The position numbers were made by a program, and so were the translations under genes. A stretch of DNA of 5,461 nucleotides from an uncultured Lachnospiraceae bacterium (lineage in GTDB: Bacteria; Bacillota_A; Clostridia; Lachnospirales; Lachnospiraceae): assembly GCA_902767195.1 (NCBI GenBank), contig CACXGS010000440.1, positions 1 through 5,461 of the forward strand. Reading direction: 5' to 3'. Below, one piece after another: positions 5,461 through 5,461 of this stretch; within the stretch, counting starts at the first letter, position 1, and each line of letters opens with the position of its first letter. Under the pieces are notes generated by a model. That model was not told the origin of the DNA. It made no database searches and saw only the letters and a program-made list of their open reading frames with translations.

Positions 5461-5461
5461 C

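Noticed and set aside
1..5461. CRISPR array, insertion sequence, tRNA or rRNA gene, prophage or defence cassette
   Set aside because: No regularly spaced repeats, transposase, integrase, cloverleaf or rRNA sequence was seen on either strand.

Overview
All genes in this window lie on the minus strand. The content points to a low-to-mid GC Gram-positive anaerobe, most likely a Clostridia/Lachnospiraceae relative. The evidence is a ptsHI operon whose HPr carries both His15 and the Firmicute regulatory Ser46, strong AGGAGG-type ribosome sites, a consensus sigma-A-type promoter, and a lipoprotein resembling an uncharacterised Clostridia family. The taxonomic call is an inference; no marker gene settles it.

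In transcription order (right to left): (1) The right edge (about 5298-5461) is GC-richer and rich in inverted repeats. It may hold the tail of an upstream gene or a structured leader. (2) A 216-residue predicted lipoprotein of unknown function (5297-4647). (3) rpsO, ribosomal protein S15 (4510-4244), with its own extended -10 promoter just past the lipoprotein stop, a folded leader that is a candidate S15 autoregulation site, and an intrinsic terminator at 4150-4183. (4) A membrane-anchored glycerophosphodiester phosphodiesterase-like protein with an extracellular fibronectin-III-like segment (4149-2983). It is followed 16 bp later by a membrane-anchored TPR protein (2966-2310), and the two form a probable two-gene unit. 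(5) The ptsH-ptsI operon (2196-177), with a near-perfect promoter at 2248-2276 and a strong terminator at 115-148. (6) A start codon with a ribosome site at the left edge, probably the first codon of the next gene.

Functionally, ptsH and ptsI supply the general phosphotransfer arm of the sugar PTS: PEP to Enzyme I to HPr. The S15 unit is housekeeping. The GDPD/TPR pair may act on glycerophosphodiesters or glycerol-phosphate polymers at the cell surface, but its link to its neighbours is not evident.

I see no clear new multi-gene system. The points most worth checking are a substituted metal-ligand position in the GDPD, a CxxC motif in HPr, mutually exclusive inverted repeats before the lipoprotein gene, and the GDPD start codon lying directly against the rpsO terminator with no visible ribosome site.
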